From Drosophila miranda (lineage: Eukaryota; Arthropoda; Insecta; Diptera; Drosophilidae): a DNA stretch of 64,000 nt. Positions 12,026 through 26,001 of this stretch are shown here, piece by piece. Position numbers and translations under genes: made by a program. The stretch spans positions 5,890,001-5,954,000 of the forward strand of contig NC_046674.1 in assembly GCF_003369915.1 (NCBI RefSeq), in the 5' to 3' direction. Numbering within the stretch: the stretch's first letter is position 1; each line of letters begins with the position of its first letter. The notes beneath the pieces were generated by a model that saw only the letters and a program-made list of their open reading frames with translations, was not told where the DNA came from and searched no databases.

Positions 12026-15000
12026 TTCAAAAGGTCCTTCCCCACTCCTGTTGGTCAGTGTAATGTGTGTTTGCCCAAAATACAAATACAAACACATATG
12101 GCGAATATGGAATGGTACACACTCACATATACACACGCACACACCAGCATTCGCCTTTAACGTCCGCATCCGCCCACTCCACCGCCCATCATCTTAGCCC
12201 TTAAAGGTCAGTGCGTTCTCGTTCTCTCTTCCCGCCTTTCGTAGTTGTTTTTGGGGTTTCTCGGTTTTAGTGGCATTTGCTTTTGGCCGTTTCTTTCTTT
12301 CTTTTTTTTTTTTGGTGTCAATGTCGGGCAAAACGGAACAGGGAGGGTGGGGCGTATCCAAGCACGCACGTATCCATCCACATACTACGTGTCGGGCTGA
12401 TTGCACATAAATATTGGGGTGGTGAGGCGGTGAGGGGGGGTTCGCTTCAGCTCTACTATCCTCCCTATCGATATGGAGTGTGGCTGTGTTTGTGTGTGTG
12501 TGTGTGTGGGATGAGGCGTTAATACAACGCATTTTGTTTACAACTTTTCACTTTTTGATTTTTCAGCTTTGAGGCTTTTAGTTTTTATTTGCTTTTCAGC
12601 TTTTCAGCTGCGTGAAAACTTGCTCTATTTGCACAGAGGTTTTCCCTTTCCTTTCCTTCCCTTCCCTTTCTTTCAATGCTTGTTTGTTTATTTATTTATC
12701 TATTTGTTAAGCTGTTTGGTTATTCATTTGACATTTGGCATACAAAAATGGGTTGCGGCGGCGTCATCAAGTGGCAGCTGCGCCCCAATAAGTAGGCAAT
12801 TGAATTTTTTCTTGTGATGTGAGCCTTAATCTTGTTACCAGGAAAATGTCCATAGTTTCATTGGATTTTGTTTAGACAAAGACTCTGGCTCTTTGCAGCA
12901 TAAATCAATCTTGAATTTCGGCCATTAATGTCACCCCTCACCCCGCCCCCTGCTTGGCATTCACGTCATCAGTTTGATTTACTGCTGGCACAATTTTAAT
13001 TACGTGGCAATGAGGCCTTAACTGTATGTGTGGCATATATCACTTGCACTGCCTGCGCGTGTTCGGGTGTGTGTGTGCACTGTACCCAGTAGTGCAATTA
13101 ATTTATGCCAAACGGCGGCAGAGCCAAAGTAATTGTACCAAATTGACACAAGACCGCAAGGTGAAAGCCAGGACCAGGGCTCGGGCCCGGGCCCGGGGTG
13201 TCAGGTGCCAGGTGTCAAGAGGTGCTTGTCGGTGCGGCGTGCTAGCATGCATCAATATTGAAACAGAACCAGAACCAGAACTAGAGCTGGGTCACAGAGC
13301 CATTAGGGGTAAGCAGGCAGGCGTCGGGAGGCCGCATGGGACGTGCTTACCAATAAGGAGGCCTTGCCAGGATGCACAATCCAAATGCCAAGTGCATTGC
13401 TGCCACTCTGCTGCCATCAATGTCCTGGGTAGAGTGGAATTACAAATGAGCCCCTGTCGAGTGTCGACGAGTCGGCGAGTCACGAGTGAGAACAGATTCT
13501 CTGAGGCTTATCATTGTTGGGGGCAGGAACAGGAAACAACAGCAACAGCAACAGCATTAAAGGAATACCAGAGAGGTGCTACTGAAGGATAGAAAGATAG
13601 CGAGGCGCCACCTTAGTGACAAAAAGTCCCCGTTGGGTGCAAGTAGACGATGTTGCAGTTGCAAGCAAAAGTTTCGCTGGCTTTTGATGCTTGGCTTCCT
13701 TTGGCTTTCGCCATTCATGCAACCATTTTTATCTGGCGCGTAACAGACACTGGCTTTCCCCCCCCCCCCCATTCTCATCCCTGCCGCCTGCCGTTTACAT
13801 GCATAATTAATACTCTTTCTCTTTCTATCCCTCCGTCTCTCCCTCTCTCTTTCTCTCTGCAATATTAATCGCAGTGAAAGACCTTTTGCTGCCATGCAAC
13901 GCCATTCTTTTGCTGCGAAAATATGTCTTTTGTTACGGCACTGAAAATGGCAATCGATGAAAGAGTCCTGCCCCTTCCCCCGGCCCCGGCCCCTGTCCCC
14001 ACCCCTGCCCTGCGCCCAGTCCATGAAGGATGTTCTGACCTTGCATTACTATAAGATTTCCAGGAAAATTATATTCCATTAGAGTGTATTTACGTTTTTT
14101 TTAACTTCCAGTGAAATCCAACTTAATTTCGTTCCGAAGAAAAAAACCCCTCAGAAATTGATTCCCAGAGCTACTCAAAACCAAAAATAATAACCAAAAG
14201 AAATGGCAGCAGTGGCAGCAAAAAGTCTGCTCTGCTCCCATATGGCCGGTGCTTTTCCCTTTTTTATTTCCTTAACCATTTTCCAATGAAGAACTCTTCA
14301 AAAGAGAGACAAAGAGAGAGAGAAAGTGTGGGGGCGGATGAAAAAATTTGCATATTTATTCGACTTGTTGTTGGTTTGTTGTCGGTTTGTTGTTGTTGTT
14401 GCCATTCATCGCCGTTTTGTCCGCGCGCGTAACTCAAGACCAAGAAAAACCAAATTAAAAAGTAATTTGAAAACCTTTAAACGCAAAACGCAAGTAAATT
14501 ATGCAAACATTATGGTCGCTGGCTGCTTCCCGAGAGAATACAAAAACAATACAAAAAGGACAGCCAAGAGAGGCCCAAAACTTGGTCCAAGGTCACATGC
14601 GACATGCGACATGGAACATGGGACATGGAGCCAGGGACATGGAGCATGCGACATTATGGTTGCCATGGTTCATTTCTCTTCTCTTCCCAGCCCCCCCCCC
14701 CACCAAAATTACTAAATGCCATTTTATGAGAATTTCACAATTTCTTGTGTCTTTATTTCTTTATTATTTTGTTTTGTTCTTCTCTTCGTTTGGTTCGAGG
14801 GGTGGCTCTGGCTACAAATGACACTAATAATTTCCATATAAATGAAGACATGAATACAAATCAAGTGCAATCATTTGTTATTTTTTTTTTGGTTCCAAGG
14901 AAGGAGAAGGCGGAGGTATAGTGTTGAGCTCCAAAAATTGTCAACTGTAAATGCAATTAAATGCGTTAGCAATCAAATGTTGGAACTGATTGACCATCGG

Positions 15001-15640
15001 ACTAATTAAATGAAAAACTTTAAGGCATGCCATGCCAGGCCCCAATTTAAGGTACAATTTGTGGCTTCAGGGCACCAGGGGCTGGAAACGAAATTAGAAA
15101 TGCAAATGGAATGCATATTGAAAGGTGAGTCTCTCTACCTCTCTCTCTCGCTCCATCTCTCTAACGATAACTAACTAACGTCCCACAAGACTCTTTTCCA
15201 GCTAAATGAAAGCAAAGCCCCAACACACACACACACGCACACGCACACACATACGAGAGTTGTGGATGTTGTTTCTTAGATATGCAATCACAGGAGTAGG
15301 AGCAGCAACAGAAGCCAACGCAAAAGCCAAAGCCGCCAGGGGACATGTACGATGGTCGGAGTGGAGCCAGCCAAAAACCCAAAATGTGTCAACATTTAGT
15401 AGTACTCGAAGGAGCACACTGTATGTAGATTGTGCCAGTGTGTGTGTGTGTGTGTGTGTGTCAAGGTGCTGCCATTGTGGGATGTGCCAAGGAAATGTGT
15501 CGACATGTCGACATACCTGTGATCCTGGGCTGTATGGTACCGAAAATTTAAATATGCAACTAAATATATATCTCGACGAAAGTTGACAACGTTGGGAATC
15601 TATTAACACGTTCTCACACTTGCAGGCAGTAGATTGCTGA

Positions 15641-15673
15641 AGGGCCGGGCAGGGCAGGGCAGGGCAGGGCAGG
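15641..15673 (+). repeat. GGGCA pentamer tandem repeat
   Basis: Six head-to-tail copies of the pentamer. A related CCCTG array occurs at about 62281-62313 in the opposite orientation. Confidence 0.8.
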
Positions 15674-15740
15674 AATAGGGGGAATATCTCTCTGCCTTTA
15701 CATCGACAACTAAATGTCAATTTATTTTACATCAAACAAG

Positions 15741-15780
15741 GAGACACGCGACACACGAGACACACGAGACACACGAGACA
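15741..15780 (+). repeat. GACACACGA tandem repeat
   Basis: About four copies of a 9-10 bp unit, the first one slightly diverged. Confidence 0.8.
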
Positions 15781-18700
15781 GAGAACATGTTGTTGCTGCC
15801 GCCTAGGCCACGGCATGAACACAGATCCCCCACCCCCCTCCTCTCCGTAGAGGCATCCTGCAGCCCTGCACAACTTTGTCGCACAACTTTTGACTTTCAA
15901 TTTTGCAAATGAGGTGACAGGAGGGACATGTGCCAAAGTTATTTTACAGGATAGCGCTGCCAGGACTTACAGACAGACAGGTGTGTGTGTGTGCGTGTGT
16001 GCGTGTCTATCTATGTTGTTTACAAGTTAACTGATTTACGTTCGTGATTTTTGGTTGCTTCTCGAAAAAACTTTTGCATTTCATCACAGATCCAGACCCG
16101 GCAGGAAGATGCTGCTGCTGCTATTCTTAGACTTTTGGAAACCAAAACAAATTGCGGTTCGTTCTGGTTTGTTCTGGTGTTTAGTGGTAAGAATAGTTTT
16201 GGCAACAAAGTGGCCTGATTTCCACTCCACTCTTGCGTGGAGAATCCTGTTTGCTTTTGTGCTTGGAAACCTTGAGGGCATTTAGGGAATTAAATGATAA
16301 TAATCATATAAGCATATCCACTTTCCGACATGTATTTCACCGCAAATTCCTTCTCTAATTATCCTTAACAGGGAATGCATATTTTATGAACAGCCCTCTG
16401 ACGATTTTCCATTCAAAGGCTTAGCCGACTTTTCTGCTTAATTTCCCACATGGATGCCACCTTGTTTTTTTTTGCAAGCTTTGAGCTGTCGAAAAGTTGC
16501 CTTAGAATTTGGCCTGATTACTCCGTACTGTTCGTCCTGCTCGTCCTGTTGCTGGTCCTGCTGCTCATCTGCCAGGTTAATCCAATTAAAGCGAATCCAA
16601 TTAGCATCTCAGACAGCCTGCATCCTGCCGGTACTCTTTGAGCGAGGAGGACTTGCCCCTCTACTAATTCCATCACGAGTACAACAACGAAACTGCAATC
16701 TTTCTCTTTTTTGCCACCTTTGCAGCTGTTATTTTTATCTCTTGTCCCAAACGCTTAACTACCTGTGTGCTGTGGGCCAACTACTCTGGCCTAATAACCA
16801 TCTCTGCAGCCTAATGTGTGCTTGTGCTTAACAAAAAAAAAAAGGCAAAGGCAAAGGCAAGAGGCAAAGGCTAGAGGCTGGCAGGGATCCCGATCCCCTC
16901 ATAGAAATTGGCAGCATCAAAGCGTGCCAGGGCGCACTTAGCATAATGGACAAGTCCCAAAGAATCCCAAGCCAACGAAAACTGGTCGAAAATCGTGGCT
17001 CTCTCTCTCTCTCTCTCTGGATGGTGGCCTTAAAAAAGAGCTTCCAGAGCGAAAAGCTCTCGATGCCGACCGACTCCACTGGCTGGCTGATGTGCAACAG
17101 GCCGTCGCGTCGCGGTGACAAATGTGTTTTGATTTGAGGCAGGCCGAGGGAAAAGTTTCGTCCTTTCTAATGCTGAAATAGTGGCCGAAGCGAGCGAGAG
17201 TGCAAAACAAAGGACAAGTGAAATTAACTTTAATGCGACGAACAATTCAGAAACACAAATTTACGATAATTGCTGCAATTACATTTTGCAAATGATGATG
17301 CAGCAGCAACACGACACAGAACACACAACAACAACGGCCAGAGATTACTGGCATTCTGCAGAAACAACATTCCCTGGCACATCCCAGAAATAGTTTATTC
17401 CTCCCCCTTCCATCCTTCCATCCCACTGTCTCAGTGCCTCGTAAAAGCAAATTGAAGCCATTGACTTGAGGAAATCTCTGGCTCTGTCTGGCATTACATT
17501 TGGCTGGAGCTACGTTGCTGCTGTCGTGGCTGTCGTTTTATAAATTTCAATTTCTTAAATGTTTAGCATACTTTGGGGAGCGGTAGCTGTTCCATAGCAT
17601 AGCTAGCATCGTATCGCATCGCATCGCATAGTTGACACACAGACACTGGCAACGTGACGACACAGTAATCACAATCAGTGGCATTACCTTGGGCTTGTCT
17701 TGCTTCCTCCTGCCACACTCTTCCTCCTCACTGCTGGAATGGAAAGCATAATAAGATTGGACTGAATGTGACGCCGACGCCCCTCTTCCAGCTAATAAGC
17801 GAAAGGTAAGCTGGGGCAGGGGGTAGGGCATAATAGGATGTCCCAAGCCACGGATTACAGTGTTCTCTGCAGTTCAGAAATTCATCATTTCCGAAGAAAG
17901 TACAAAACGCGTGAGTTTCACTTTTCACATTTCAAGGAATATATTTTACCATTCACCTGCTGTTCAATGTTGAATTCTAAGAACCCCTTAATTTGGAAAA
18001 TCCATCAAAATTAGTAAATAAATTTCTTGACTTTTCCATTGAGTGCCCAAGTACTTGTATTGTAAACAAACACACACACACACGCGACTAGAGAGCATTG
18101 AATTTCAACATATATAAAATTTCCAAGAACTGTGGCAGTCGCTGAAATTACTCTGCAGCAAATTAATTCGTGTTCTATCATTTCTATTTATTTTTCGCAT
18201 TGCTTTATGTTTATTCGGGGAACAAATAATCCTCATTCATGATTTAACGATGGTAAATTCAATTAATACAATCCCTTTTTCCCTCCCCCTATCCAGCTAT
18301 CAGCGATATAGTACATAGACTCCACTCGGGCGTGACATTCTCATGGCATGGCAGGCAAATACTCGCACGAAATACCAAATAGTCGCACTCCAACCATTAT
18401 GAATATTCAATTTGGTACATTGACTTTTTGCTAATTGCTAGGCGGCCGGCCCCCCACCCGCCTTATCGCAGATGGAATTTAATTGAAATATGTACTTGCG
18501 TATGTGTAATATTGCGCATACGCCCTGGATGGCAATTACTTGTTTGCTTTTGCTTACAGAAGTCGCTGGCGAAACGTTTTAAAACTTGATTTAATTATCG
18601 CCAACACAAAATACACAAATACTGCCTGTAGTCAAAGGATATTTACGGGAGTAAACCGAATACATTTAAATAAATGTTTTTTTTTTGCTCTCAATTTTTC

Positions 18701-20510
18701 TATTTTCTTGCACTTTTCCCAGGGCTTTTCTGTTTTTTTTTTACAGTTTTTCTGCTGCGGTTTTTGCTGTGCAAATTGTCAAACCACAGCAATTTATCAG
18801 CAATCCCGACAATTGCATTATTAATGGCAGGCGCTTAGAGACCACAGCACACCACACATGCTGTGGACATTGGGGGACGGCTACTGGGTGCAGGCCACTG
18901 GCTCCTGGCTCCAGGCTCCTGACTATCCCAGGGCCCCCTTCATGCGGCTGTGTAGTTTGGTGCTTTGAGGGCTTAGCAATGGTTTCCCGTACAACATCGG
19001 TCTCTCTCTCTCTTCTGCATGGGGGTCCGGACTCCACAACAATAAACCAATTTAAAGAAACCTTATGTAAACAGTTTTATAATGGATTATATATGTATGT
19101 GCTGTGCTGTGCTGTGTGTGTTCACGTGTTCTTAGTGCCACAGGATCCGAAGCAATCAGAGTGGAGGGCCGCCAGCTGGACAGGAAATGAAACAGTGGTA
19201 AAGAAACGGTCTTTTTTCTCGGAATTGTTCAATGGAGAATAATAGGTTTTGATCAAAGTTTTTATGGGAACGTGCATGTTTTTTTTAGATCGCAAAATAG
19301 TATTCACTGCCCATTTTATTTATTTATTTAAGCTTCTTTCCCAGTGCCACAAGATTTTTCACATTTACATTTGAGACTGAAAGCTTAAAACCGAAAGACT
19401 TAAACTCGTTGAAATGCGACATGCTCACACGCACATTTTCGTTAGTTTGTTGGATATTTCGCCTGCTCTAACACTAGAAATATTTCAGTGCACTGAATTC
19501 GATTCCCTGCCGTAACAAAATAAATATCTGCACAAAAGCCTCGTAATTCACGGTCTGAAACTTTTAAAATAGTTAATAAATCTCAATTGATACAGTTTAC
19601 ACATTTGCAGATAGCTCTTAGATACATTTATCATCTTTAAGACTCCACTCCACTCCCATACCCATTTCCATTCATTTGTCTGACTTTGTTGCTAAACATT
19701 TTCCAAACCACAAAATCTAATCTGCTGCCATGGTAATACCAGAGGTGGAGGAGGCGGAGGAGCCGGCGGATGAGAGCGTAGGAAAATGTGGAATGTACGT
19801 CATGGGAAAATGTTTGCAATGCCATTTGTTTGTCCTGGCACAATGGCTGCAGAAATGAACCGAACTGCAGTGCTCCCCGTGCATCGTAAGTGGAACGGCG
19901 AATGGTCGAATGGGTGGCACATCATCATACAAATAGAACCACAGCAGTCTTTACAGAGAGCAAAGAGTACAGAGCTCACCGTCCGCTTTAGCCCGCATTC
20001 AGTATTCAGCAGCCAGCAGCCAGCATCCAGTAACCAGCAACCAGCAACCAGCAACCAGCATCTCGCTAAGCGTCGTCTCTCATGGAATAAACTGCATTGC
20101 ACAATTTGCACTGTGGTCAGTGCTCAGCCTTCTCTGGCAGCTACAATTGGCTGGCATTGTCAACGGAGGCGCCCACAGACCGCACTCACATGCAGCAGAG
20201 AGCTTTAGAGGCCAGGGATTTGCATGGCTCTGAAGCCATGTTCTAGTTAATGCACGGAATGCTGCTGGGGCCACTCAGCACAAAGGTTACCTCCAATTTG
20301 AGGCCACACAGAAATATGACTTCAATAATATTAAAGTTGCAGGGAAGCTGGGAAGTTGGGAAGCTCGGATGCCACTTTCTGCAGATGCAACTTCCAGTGT
20401 GTGCGTCTAGAGAGCGGAAGGACTTAAGTTTCTGCTGCTGCCAGCAATTGTTATTCCAATTAAAGAGATTTGCCCCAAGTGGCCAACAAAGTTAGGAATT
20501 TAAGGCACTT

Positions 20511-20614
20511 GCACTCTCGCTTGCCCTCTCGACTGCCCTCTCAACTACGCTCTCGACTGCCCTCTCGACTGCCCTCTCGCCTGCCCTCCCGACTGCCCTC
20601 TCGCCTGCCCTCTC
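20511..20614 (+). repeat. 12-bp minisatellite (GACTGCCCTCTC)
   Basis: About eight to nine head-to-tail copies of a 12-bp pyrimidine-rich unit. Substitutions such as GACT/GCCT/AACT mark individual copies. It is in intergenic DNA. Confidence 0.85.
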
Positions 20615-23600
20615 ACTCAACTATTCGAGTATTTCCTTGACAATTTTAATTATATTTCAAATTAACATTTGGTAAAGGCATTTTTTGTCTCGTGAAGACT
20701 TCTGTCATTTCATATCTGGGGCTCTCAATTGCCATAAAAATTCAGATTCTCATAGACGACATGTTAATAGAACCCGTCAGCAAAGCTCTCTATGGAGGAA
20801 TATAAGCTTTTAATGAAATTATGTCTAGGCATTGCCGAGGACATTGTACGGCACACACGCGCCCACACACTGACACACACGCATGTCCTCAAGCCCAAAC
20901 TCAAAGCCAAGCCCAAACCCATTCAAATCACGCATTCGCCGTGCCGGCTGGGATTGGGGGCAACTGTCAGCGCACTGTCGTCTGTCTGTCGTCTGTCGTC
21001 TGTCAGATGTCCCCGCTCTTCGTTCTGGGATTTTTCTTCTTTCTCGGAAAACATACGGGCATACGTATACGTACACGTACATAATTATGCAGTTGCTGCA
21101 GGCGAATCAATTAAAACGGAGGCGAAAACGACGGCATGGATGGATTGCAAAAGAATCCAAGCCGCCCCTCCCCCCCACCGAGTTACCGTTAACGTCTCTA
21201 AGTAGATGACGCTGTGGGAAGGATAAGCCTTTGCACGCACCTTACAGTGCCTTTGAGTTGGGGCGCTCGTTAAACGAACTGCTTCCTTTCTTCTACTTTC
21301 TGTTGCAGCAAGGATTGCGGGGGCCATTGTTTGGCCACGTCTCCCAGGTGCTGCTGCGACTACAGCTGCAGCTGTTTCAAGTGATTTCCGTTCGCAAAGC
21401 CAACACTGGCACAGGCACAGGCACAGGTGCCTTTTCCCATACCAATGAGGCATGGAGGCATGGGGGCATGGGGCCTGGGAACTGTCTGCCCCTGTCAGCG
21501 CCTTCACGCAGCAGCATTCAAAGAGGAGCGCAGATTATGAAAAGCCTCTGAGTGGTTGTCAAGTGAGATTCATTCAAGATTTTTCGATTTAAAAACGGTT
21601 TTAAATTCAAACCATAAAATTCCCCTTTAAAGAAGTCCTTTCGCTGGTATTCAGAGACATGTACGCCAGATATCATTGGGTACGCACAATCACAGCCATC
21701 AAGCTGTGATTCTGATTCTGATTCTGGTATTTCATAACTTGATACTATGTGTGGCCCTCTTTGGCACCCCCCAAAAGAACGAAGGAAAATCTTTATTTCC
21801 ATCCCTCACATAAGGAAAAAACATACATAAGGGACAGGGGACAGGAGACAGGGGAAGGATGCTGCTGCTGCTGCTGCTGCTCCTCGACTTTGCCTCAATT
21901 AATTTGCGCTTTATGTTTTATATGGGCAACTTTTTGCCTTTTCTTTTTTTGCCTTGCTTATGGCCCTGTTAAATTTACATAAAATTCCACACATAAGATA
22001 CTCTCTCCCCTCGTATGTGTGTCTGTGGGTGTGTGGCTGTAACTCGGGCATAAGCAATAAATCATGACCAGGGGGAGGGGAGGTTGAAGGAGACCGTGCG
22101 ACATACAATATTTTCACTAATGAAGTCATTTCACAGTTCAATGCCACGGAAGGAAGATGTGGCGCGTGGACTACTGAGCTTTGCGTCTTTATATCTTCAT
22201 CTTTGGCCGGCCAATGGCACTGCTTCAAGGATAACGGATGCGGATGCGGATGCGGATACGCCTGCCTGCTGGCTTCGTGTCTTATTGGCAAAACGGATTT
22301 AGTCACGTTTCCGATGCCTTTATCGTGATTACACTTTTCACTACACTTATCCGCTCTCGCTGGCGCTCTCTCTACTCCATTCTGCAGGTCTCGTTTCTCA
22401 ACAGCATATTATATACAATGTATAAAATCTATTCTTTAATTATTAATTAAGGAAAGTCAGCTGCAGTCTCTCTCTCGCTTCGCCGCAGCTGCTTTGCTCA
22501 GGGCCCCCGAGGCGTATGCGTAATTTGTGCCCCAGACCCACTTGCAACTCTTTTTCCTGTTGTTTTTTTTTTTTGCGTGGAAATAATCATAAAAGTGTAA
22601 TGGAAAAAAATGCATACAGCCACCAGTTCTTCTTTTTTTTTTTGGCCACCTTCGAAAGGTGCCAGAGGATGGAGACGTAGGGTGTAGGGCATGGGGTGGG
22701 GGGCAGAACTTTTTTATATGCACATGCACAGATGATGAGCACCGATGATGCCACAGACACATGAGGACATCGTTACGGAAGCTGCTTTGTTGGCTGAACT
22801 GGAAGCAGATTGTCGGAGGGGGGACCGCATTGGATGAGCCATAAAAGCATGAAGCATATTTTTATAGCACATAAATGTCATAATGCCATGCGGTATTTCC
22901 GTTTGCGCTGGAGGGGAGCGGAGTGGACTGGATCGGAAGTTGTAGCATCATCCTACATTATGTATGTAGGTATGTAGGTATGTGCACATGTATGTGCCTG
23001 TATTACATGAGTTTAAGTGCACTGCACGCAAAGCCAAAGCCAAAGCCAAAGCCAAAGCCGATGTAAATTATCAAATGGAATATGGAAATCAATGGGATTT
23101 GGCTCATCATTGATTTGGATGCTTATGGGTGCTTACAGGAGCATTTACCATTCGTAAATGGCACCCAAATCTGAGGAAGCATCAAATGGTTGGGCGACTC
23201 GAGAGTCTCTTTGGCTCCCTGCTACTGCCCGCCCCCTAGCCGGCTCTGCCCTCAATGTAATTTAGTTCCAGCTGCCGCACACTTGTAATCCCGATTGCTG
23301 GCTCAGACCCTGGTCCTGCTCCTGGCCTGGCAAATAGTAATTAATATTCCATTTGGTTCTTTATTAACTGCAACCAAAAAAAAGTTGCGCCCTTTGCTGC
23401 ACTTCCCCCTGGTTCCCCTGGCAGTGCCTTTCCGGCTCTCTCTCTTTTTTCAATAAACTTTGTTTTCTCAACTTTAATGAACCCCCAGCCCCAAGCCCAA
23501 GAGCGAGAGAGAGGCAGAGAGGAAAACAGAGGAGACCAGAGGGCAGTCGAAAAGGGTGGAAGAGGGGGAGTGGGGCATGAAGGTAAAGCGAGTGCAATGG

Positions 23601-25969
23601 GCGCATGAAAATCGAAAACCTAATCAAGCAAATTGGCCATAAAAATAAATCGCATTAGCCGAAGGATGTAGTAGGTTGTCAGAGATGTGTGCCACACCTC
23701 TCTCTCGCTCTCGCTCTCACTCTTCCCCCTCCTCTCCCTGTCTAAGCCTTTAAGTTTCCAATTCATGTGTGGCACTGGCACTGCTACTGCTGCCTCCGGG
23801 GCATGGACACACATGGATAGAGGATGCAGAACGAACGCACATGCCCAACTGAGCTGCGCTGAGCTGAACTGAGCTGAGCCGAGTCGAGCCGAGCCGAGTT
23901 GGTGGCAAATACACGTTCGAGTAGCATTCAACTTTGTGTTTGCCCAGTGTAGCGTAGTGTGTAGCGACTAGTGTGGCAAATGGCGTATGGCGGATGGCGA
24001 ATGGCGAATCGCTCCGAGGTCCGAGAGGGTCACTGAAGTGCATATCAAAGCAAACTAATGAATAAATTCATTGAATCCGTGGCTCTGGCGCACACACACT
24101 GGATTCACAAGACTCGCAGGATTCAGTATTCGATATTTGCACAGCATTTCGCCAACAAATCGTGGAGAATGGCAGAAGGGGGGGAGGGGGAATGTTCACA
24201 GTTCGCAATGAGATTTTGCCAGACATTCAAGGATATGGACAGCTGTTTTGTTAACGATGGGATCCCGATCCAGAAAATTTATACAACTGCTCCAAAAAGA
24301 CCAACCCTTTCGGGTCGGTCCCTTATTTATGGGCCCTCTAGTCGGCCATGAAGTAACATGAAAGCGAAAGTGTTTCTAATGCTCTTAGCCTGCCTTCCTC
24401 AATGAGCTGCTAATTTGAGAAAGGACCCATAAAGAACGAGAGAGACGCACCGCACCGCACCTGTGGCTGCCGTGGCTGTAGCTGTTTTGGCCATTAAAAC
24501 GTTGCGCATGGCCTGGCAGTATACTTTATTTGTCAATTAATCAAGTCTCGGGTTCTGGTTCAATTAAAATTTTATATGGCCAAACAAAAAAAAAACAAAA
24601 ACAAAAAAGCGTTAGAAGAAGCCTTGCGCCAATTGGCCAAAAGGCCTATCAAATTTTAATTGGTTTCAGGTGTAGCAGGCAGGCGGCAGGCAGCAGGTAA
24701 TTGAGAGCTGTAAATATTGTACCCGTATGTATATGTACATGAAAGGAAGCCACATATCCTTGGATATCTGAAAGGCTTAAGTTCAATCTCGAATGAACCG
24801 AAACGTCGTACGGGGTGGGTTGCCTAATCACACCCCATCCGAGGAGTGGAATTTAAATAAATGACCCACATCACAGGAGGATACATATTTTGTATAACAT
24901 TTTATGGCCATAAATCTCTTCTATTTGATTACATTAACCCGTTACTCTCTCTCGCCCTCTGCAGTGCTACCAAAAAAATACCCAAATCAAAAAGTGTTAA
25001 ACAAAAGAGCGAAAAACAACAAAAAAAAGAGTCAAATTTAATTTGAAAGCGAGTCGCTTTGCCCTCAGTTACACACTGATTCTCTACAATTCTCTGCCCA
25101 AGTTCACCCTCCCCTCGTTGCCCCTCCACCCATCCCTCCTCTAGCACTGGTTCCCTTGTTTGCATTTGTTTCGACTTTTACGGGTATTTTCATTGTGCAT
25201 TGCTTCTGGGTGGCAATTTGTTTTTCCCTATTTTTTTTCTCTTTTTTTCTTTTTTTGTCTGTTTTTTGCTAGAATTTTGCTCTGCTTGCCATATGATTGC
25301 TCTGGCAACTGACTCTTTATGGATGGTGCGGGGGGGCACAGGACTACGGGTGCGTTTTGGCCACAACCAAACCGTTGATTGTCTTCGTTGGCAGTCCTGT
25401 TGACGGTCGCCCATCAACGTTCTCTGCTCTATGGAGCTCCTTGCATAGATTTGCGACGCTTTTGGTAGACGTCTCCCCCGGGGGATATTCCAAAGGGAAA
25501 AACAGCGAGAGAGCAAGAGGGGTGAACATATACGTATGTATATCATTATGGTATTACTTTTTCGTTTCCGTTTCTGTCTCTGCAGTCCGTTTCATTTATT
25601 AAATCACCCTCGTCAATCAAGTTCGTTGACGGTCGGTCCGTCGCTCGGTCTGTTCGTTCTTTCAGTTTCAGTTACGCTTTTTTGGTGCGTTTTTTTTGTT
25701 GTTCATGCCCCCACCGACATCAGAGATTATTGTGTTTAATAAAAAATTAAGTGCACGGTGCAAAGTTGAAACATTGGCCATAAGCTATCGGCTGAAAATC
25801 ACTCATACGCAGCGTTGTCCGCCCCACCAGGCCAGCCCAGACCAGCCCAGCCCAGCCCAGCCATTGCCGATGCGTGTCACGTTTCAATTGTTTCAATAGG
25901 GAGCTCCAGCTCCGGCCATGTGATGGGGTTCGCGTTGAGGTTGGGGGCTCTCTTGTGCTCTCGTGACGC

Positions 25970-26001
<32 letters not shown>

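Larger units (their letters stand above)
12026..20510. other. long gene-free stretch with microsatellites
   Basis: I find no exon with convincing codon structure and splice sites. Tandem tracts include TG near 12485-12510, a C run at about 13759-13770, CA near 15222-15250, TG near 15438-15462, GGGCA units at 15641-15673 and GACACACGA units at 15741-15780. Open frames up to 188 codons (13026-13592) are made of simple-sequence residues and look like chance. Confidence 0.55.

Noticed and set aside
13026..13592. 188-codon plus-strand frame
   Set aside because: Built on simple repeats (Arg-Ala, Glu-Pro runs), with no splice or promoter support.
24058..24351. 97-codon plus-strand frame that looks moderately varied
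   Set aside because: No acceptor, donor, promoter or poly(A) context and no family resemblance; kept only as a note.
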